Below, one piece after another: positions 63,301-64,000 of a DNA stretch of 64,000 bases. Positions within the stretch are counted from its first letter, which is position 1. Each line of letters starts with the position of its first letter. The notes under the pieces were generated by a model. That model had not been told where the DNA came from. It saw only the letters and a list, made by a program, of their open reading frames with translations, and made no database searches. This stretch comes from Rhizaria sp. SCN 62-66 (Eukaryota; Rhizaria, unplaced): positions 1 through 64,000 of the forward strand of contig MEDY01000220.1 in NCBI GenBank assembly GCA_001724265.1, given 5' to 3'. The position numbers and the translations under genes are program-made.

Positions 63301-64000
63301 CGGAGGATCCACTGTGCACGCTGCTTGGCTTAACGCGTCCTCGGATCATCATCAACGACAGTGCTCTTGACGAAAACGCCAAGAGTGCTTCCAACATGTG
63401 CGCAGCAGGAACGCTTGGAGCTGACCCGCTCCTGACAACCAACGATAACATGTGCCTAACTTTGCTCTCTGACTGTGAGCAATGCCAGACTCGCGCTACT
63501 GCAACTAGCAAATCCTCACTCACAGTCAAGCAATGGTTGCAACAATCCGGTGCAATTCCCTTCACTGTTGAAAAATCTGGGGCCTATGTAAAGCCTGGCG
63601 ACTTCAGTCCTGCTAAGGTCCTCAATGCAGCATCGGAGTCAGAGTCGCTTCGTCTGTGTCGTATTGCGTTCGATCCAGTGTATGGTCCCGTTACATCCTG
63701 TCGTTTTTGCTCGCCATCAACAGCTCACGAATCGAGCGAGGACTCGGTCGAGGACACTGGTGTGATTACCTCGAGTGATCTGAATGGTTCTGATCGTGGT
63801 GATATGAGTTCAGCTCTGACTCTTGCTGCGAGTGGGAAAGAACGGCATTCCTGGGGACGGACATTGCCGTGGCTGGTTGAGGATGGTATTAGGAGTGCAG
63901 ATGTTGCAGCCGACGCTGCTGCAGCTACTGCAGCGGCATCTACTATTCCAGGCCGTGATGGTGAGATCGAGTACCATGTCAATAGCGATCTACTGTCGTC
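54369..64000 (+). CDS. Giant NPF-repeat protein with degenerate HBS1/eEF1A-like GTPase fold (3' end beyond window)
   Basis: One frame stays open from ATG 54369 to the window edge (over 3,200 codons, no stop). An in-frame ATG at 54288 is an alternative start. The N-terminus has 13 NPF motifs, ligands of EH domains in endocytosis. Then Ala/Pro-rich and acidic disorder (DDSEGDDDDD) and long helical regions. At residues about 1785-2180 the order of a translational GTPase can be read, with the catalytic motifs lost: VPGLSLPLTIALARLL in place of the GHVDAGKST P-loop; VAFAWAELTRSLP like FAYAWVLDETGEE; HGVT like RGVT; LLCGPSHP in place of MDAPGH; LAIVVHAG and LLLAATVGIDTLIVAI matching the core strands, then TGLW in place of NKMD; RFATARAALTAGVLKDAGF and VIFIPLA matching the next helix and strand. 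FDVSIRPGHVLVAPS (about 62860) resembles domain 2. Nucleotide binding is therefore unlikely. Role unknown; HBS1/Ski7 relatives act in ribosome rescue and mRNA decay. Confidence 0.7.
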   Translation, partial: MSAPDPRNPFASASASTSNPFATAASAPNPFATSQNAAIAPNPFAAAGSANPFPAAAATGAGANPANPFATATTYANPFVTAPTTAGFAAVPNPFAGASTAPPVVLVNNPFATASTGASVQTNPFASGTTSSNPFASALTGSNPFASATAAANPFASLATPAPAPYLAATPPAAKPSSLDPLVTTSALGQIPLQALTASVEAALLDAASVAAAASLSPSHGGGGEGDAQDAAATGAGVAQFYQLPLVGLIPAPQPLAANNNNSSSSSGSGAGAAAQSSLASRFADGGIIPPPAVLGLALTTLAASGAGAAAARPLGPSWQLLHSQAQSQLHAVRKRAQTPPMLESVATEGQVSAIAAASEAQQGPGADCSRTRFALDPVALKWARPSANELPSGLAVAMAVPPTATAVADPAVVVRADNVVRPAHAHAQASKAAAVGRVGARKRALDSSAAGSAGALETIQDDLNEEESDDSEGDDDDDRFIETNADDIMRCFRGQSVVSRAQFKQKNTFWNNKKRITYVSAAPTTTPLLSPPPLPSATAASALDLSTAAALFSALPQPLAPFPLSLGHSNLRRAAAAPVLGVAAGAATAAAFAVLTQTPLSSWRPTVVSAKPAVLKHSDAISAMSHEDALSLVANMGSDEANNASDHNDQITDGTNSNDDDVADNDADDGEYFINSAKKDGPGLNVMASAIAARRAQRDLEVAATLPPPPPPPRAPYLVPSTLHAWRSVLVSARASKASLAKVYTDADDRLSSRISALLSIFTPLSKGMSSMNPKLASKSPSHNLITLPLSPTNLRLTSLAIALSVTRLLLRTMARAHVFAHTVALARTRIPVLPAYLSSEAARTARSSMEKELALEAQTAAATLSIARAPLAYRCLFSLAAAVVDSKARECGYALLPAVVTALMSDSPPATLVEAAADAAALAAVISDATNANATATGMNDNDNEESSIDGSLEKADLNVRVITKVNAELCGVNDSEEGHKDPFAPLNSSILANHVNPKTASALAAVAVGSAQSPMPSATATTATEDTEFSLQISELAGMPATLRTTNLAALPPHDSPPEHAVLSATFAPDSVDASPSTLAALLHVPPPAAVADMRRRAIAWAKDVLTLQFRACTGNPAAMATAVAAVQSALRSPGVMARFLPFDCAERCIDVVTSLVDSTRLGLIALNAAAVETSKPLLKLAGRGRLAAEGVAAAAASRARIEAQAKARAKAAYNETKVFGVTLTGLIVNSKSKQAVRTVSAAQMTPEQRVSVGLPLLPAAVDVSGRPGHVTPGIKQKMAVARMSFVSSHQNSAAATAQANSISRVFRSGPWRVPHADRYSLLFARDLTVNEATAAGWRGRCDAERVRATASGLLRAARDDVGDNVGMRSIARLSHRGRVPYLLALALDAADRARARSLAIAALPAAAAAEQSPASAAAALLTAAIIPSQALRTLRRALVALTRSSRLLWRRSQLDAWAAHLRAGEWDNVVSALTRRGMLPDSVNKALADSSPAIMAGPELLRALVAAKATSGGSSAAVVTSVAAAVAAVQRFSTQVRDQRSAISEAYAAAVSDFIAAAADATEELVALANTDTSCVSSCARHGRHASSHQDSVNACHCPPQLVVALQLARAVAAMTATLKGSIEAQRHSSLAVDALLARAGSALHDAPAGLISVGSLPDLPTANSGKALTPALAAAAAALDQPALTDAGLIQGAPLLRRPRVRAAVFVLGADSANANVSRSSNGCAKNEGLALAGALMESEAAARHTATAVVSNSLGTEYNLDGSALRSLLVAFPSAFTTGSVANCALSVPGLSLPLTIALARLLRLCPGALHLVFNPTLSLQSHLASLFTAVTAADDGEVAFAWAELTRSLPASECFNEVSESSSDGKHSQQNMGDVALQSLRRALNAVYASNTNSSTSKHGVTLAQLFPAGILYALARHTQLSLAVAGRTLWLPQAAWLLCGPSHPLSPVSTSKRVDSSASNLGMQIASERAAFLCSIMQSSSLAIVVHAGADLRPRSTAMKELQERLLLAATVGIDTLIVAITGLWTSRDGFSASRFATARAALTAGVLKDAGFGSAALPAQTPASLGASSVRSSASRGVGSGNSRSTSEANAEGAAEAAARALDAPPSSFDTISSTPTVIFIPLAADADVAGATARIGAMTVPPHPALLAASTSAAAALANASKRGKHGGDNNSNHSKALTLGQWLTTDGLPSSILLEKITSASTLTGSGDATVSATSASDIATAYGSVVSAAGVRVGPLSITPVNNNEKAMSDASSASSGACDSALWARAYPSLPAALALTTPHARSRLTDTALMSRPVSLLVSWVSEPIVSLSTSRTANDTGSNLEPSCRSGDGLWFAPGTASTHVLNSGTREVINSSNVANTEPLMARKASHSWGSIGAQEEGDGDWGDWCPAVPRNGGITDVSSLLPQLPGSSSTSKGKSDTLSKQDDRATADSPNKGHTAVFSRHAVITYTVRARVITGLLPTNALSPAALVHAAEGGKVSAAQLALAATTAAALAQGPLLAAAVPAQSPDGLASVIRHFTRRATALSSDTVKNSHASNDGKTNSNSVEFLPSLPAMPFPVQVSFPRFRDNVADSSRFPELAPLITETRNAALRAGMTPASSATLATRTATSRNVSDFELMDLDHPAFSAGGAAAAARHLQGPVPVADYHHGKSSASGGRGDTTSVNDALDETGDAACDSALFAAPGDDVYVTVTVDAGAVGALLETVAVESAAHDATASAAAATLLQDLDPSDPVAAALIRLSTASAVAADALASDGASVASGDATVARARVAASGEAGDYAAAVLAILSAMHSPEGCAHVLSRNSNTGGCSSLFDVSIRPGHVLVAPSTVTVAEETRDATAKLIDTLAGGKAGTAPVSAFAAAGSIAAARGKRQQPSAAVERAAALLSSMSLSRALAVQNPAVRGLAPLPLRLARVVQVLVSPWSLHPDVNHSSPVTLSRMYGVGKRAFFVPMRSLSACDNDAEDPLCTLLGLTRPRIIINDSALDENAKSASNMCAAGTLGADPLLTTNDNMCLTLLSDCEQCQTRATATSKSSLTVKQWLQQSGAIPFTVEKSGAYVKPGDFSPAKVLNAASESESLRLCRIAFDPVYGPVTSCRFCSPSTAHESSEDSVEDTGVITSSDLNGSDRGDMSSALTLAASGKERHSWGRTLPWLVEDGIRSADVAADAAAATAAASTIPGRDGEIEYHVNSDLLS
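54390..54833 (+). repeat. Array of 13 NPF motifs
   Basis: Thirteen Asn-Pro-Phe tripeptides, most followed by Ala (NPFAS, NPFAT), spaced 7-18 residues apart in Ala/Thr/Ser-rich sequence. Codons differ between copies, so this is selected protein repetition and not a DNA microsatellite. Confidence 0.9.

Noticed and set aside
1-64000. Transposons, CRISPR arrays, viral insertions
   Set aside because: No transposase, integrase, reverse transcriptase, terminal repeats or regularly spaced repeats were seen on either strand.

Overview
This window is nuclear DNA from a eukaryote, most likely a unicellular protist that I cannot place more exactly. Evidence: GT-AG introns (16 can be drawn with confidence), single-gene transcription units, GC-rich coding regions (Ala-, Ser-, Gln- and Gly-rich proteins) alternating with AT-rich spacers, and eukaryote-only proteins (ArfGAP, SNARE, exosome cap subunit, single-chain ATP-citrate lyase). 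I saw no rRNA, tRNA, CRISPR array, transposase or reverse transcriptase.

Layout, left to right: ArfGAP (-); EF-hand protein (+); single-chain ATP-citrate lyase (-); GTPBP1-type translational GTPase (-); a very large low-complexity protein plus an in-frame upstream reading frame (-); VTI1 SNARE (+); RRP4/EXOSC2 exosome subunit (-); RING E3 ligase with an apparent frameshift (+); a 7.9-kb Ser/Asn-rich reading frame interrupted only by TAG codons (-); a large Gln/Pro/His-rich protein whose first residues look like REDIC1/C12orf40 (-); a coiled-coil protein (+); MMADHC, cobalamin trafficking (-); a divergent UBX-like protein (+); a small basic protein resembling mitochondrial ribosomal protein mS33 (-); a CH/coiled-coil/polyproline/WH2 actin-type scaffold (+); and a giant gene that runs off the right edge (+). 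Neighbours mostly alternate in strand, so spacers are either divergent promoters or convergent 3' ends. There are no operons.

Functionally the genes are a housekeeping mixture: membrane traffic (ArfGAP, VTI1, the NPF array), acetyl-CoA supply (ACLY), mitochondrial B12 and translation (MMADHC, mS33-like), RNA turnover and translation GTPases (RRP4, GTPBP1), ubiquitin (RING, UBX) and cytoskeleton (CH-WH2).

Four things stand out. (1) The giant right-hand gene opens with 13 NPF motifs and, about 1,800 codons in, carries what reads as a decayed HBS1/eEF1A GTPase fold with its nucleotide-binding motifs lost. (2) Several long reading frames are interrupted in frame only by TAG, never TAA or TGA, and one has no ATG for roughly 330 or more codons downstream of its last TAG; this suggests UAG read-through or recoding, or undetected introns. 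(3) Intron donors are GTNCGT-like, with no A at +4 in 16 introns, which predicts an unusual U1 snRNA 5' end. (4) A large protein starts with the MNWMGGSR motif otherwise known to me from a meiotic crossover factor. All family calls are from reading the sequence and from memory; no database search was run.
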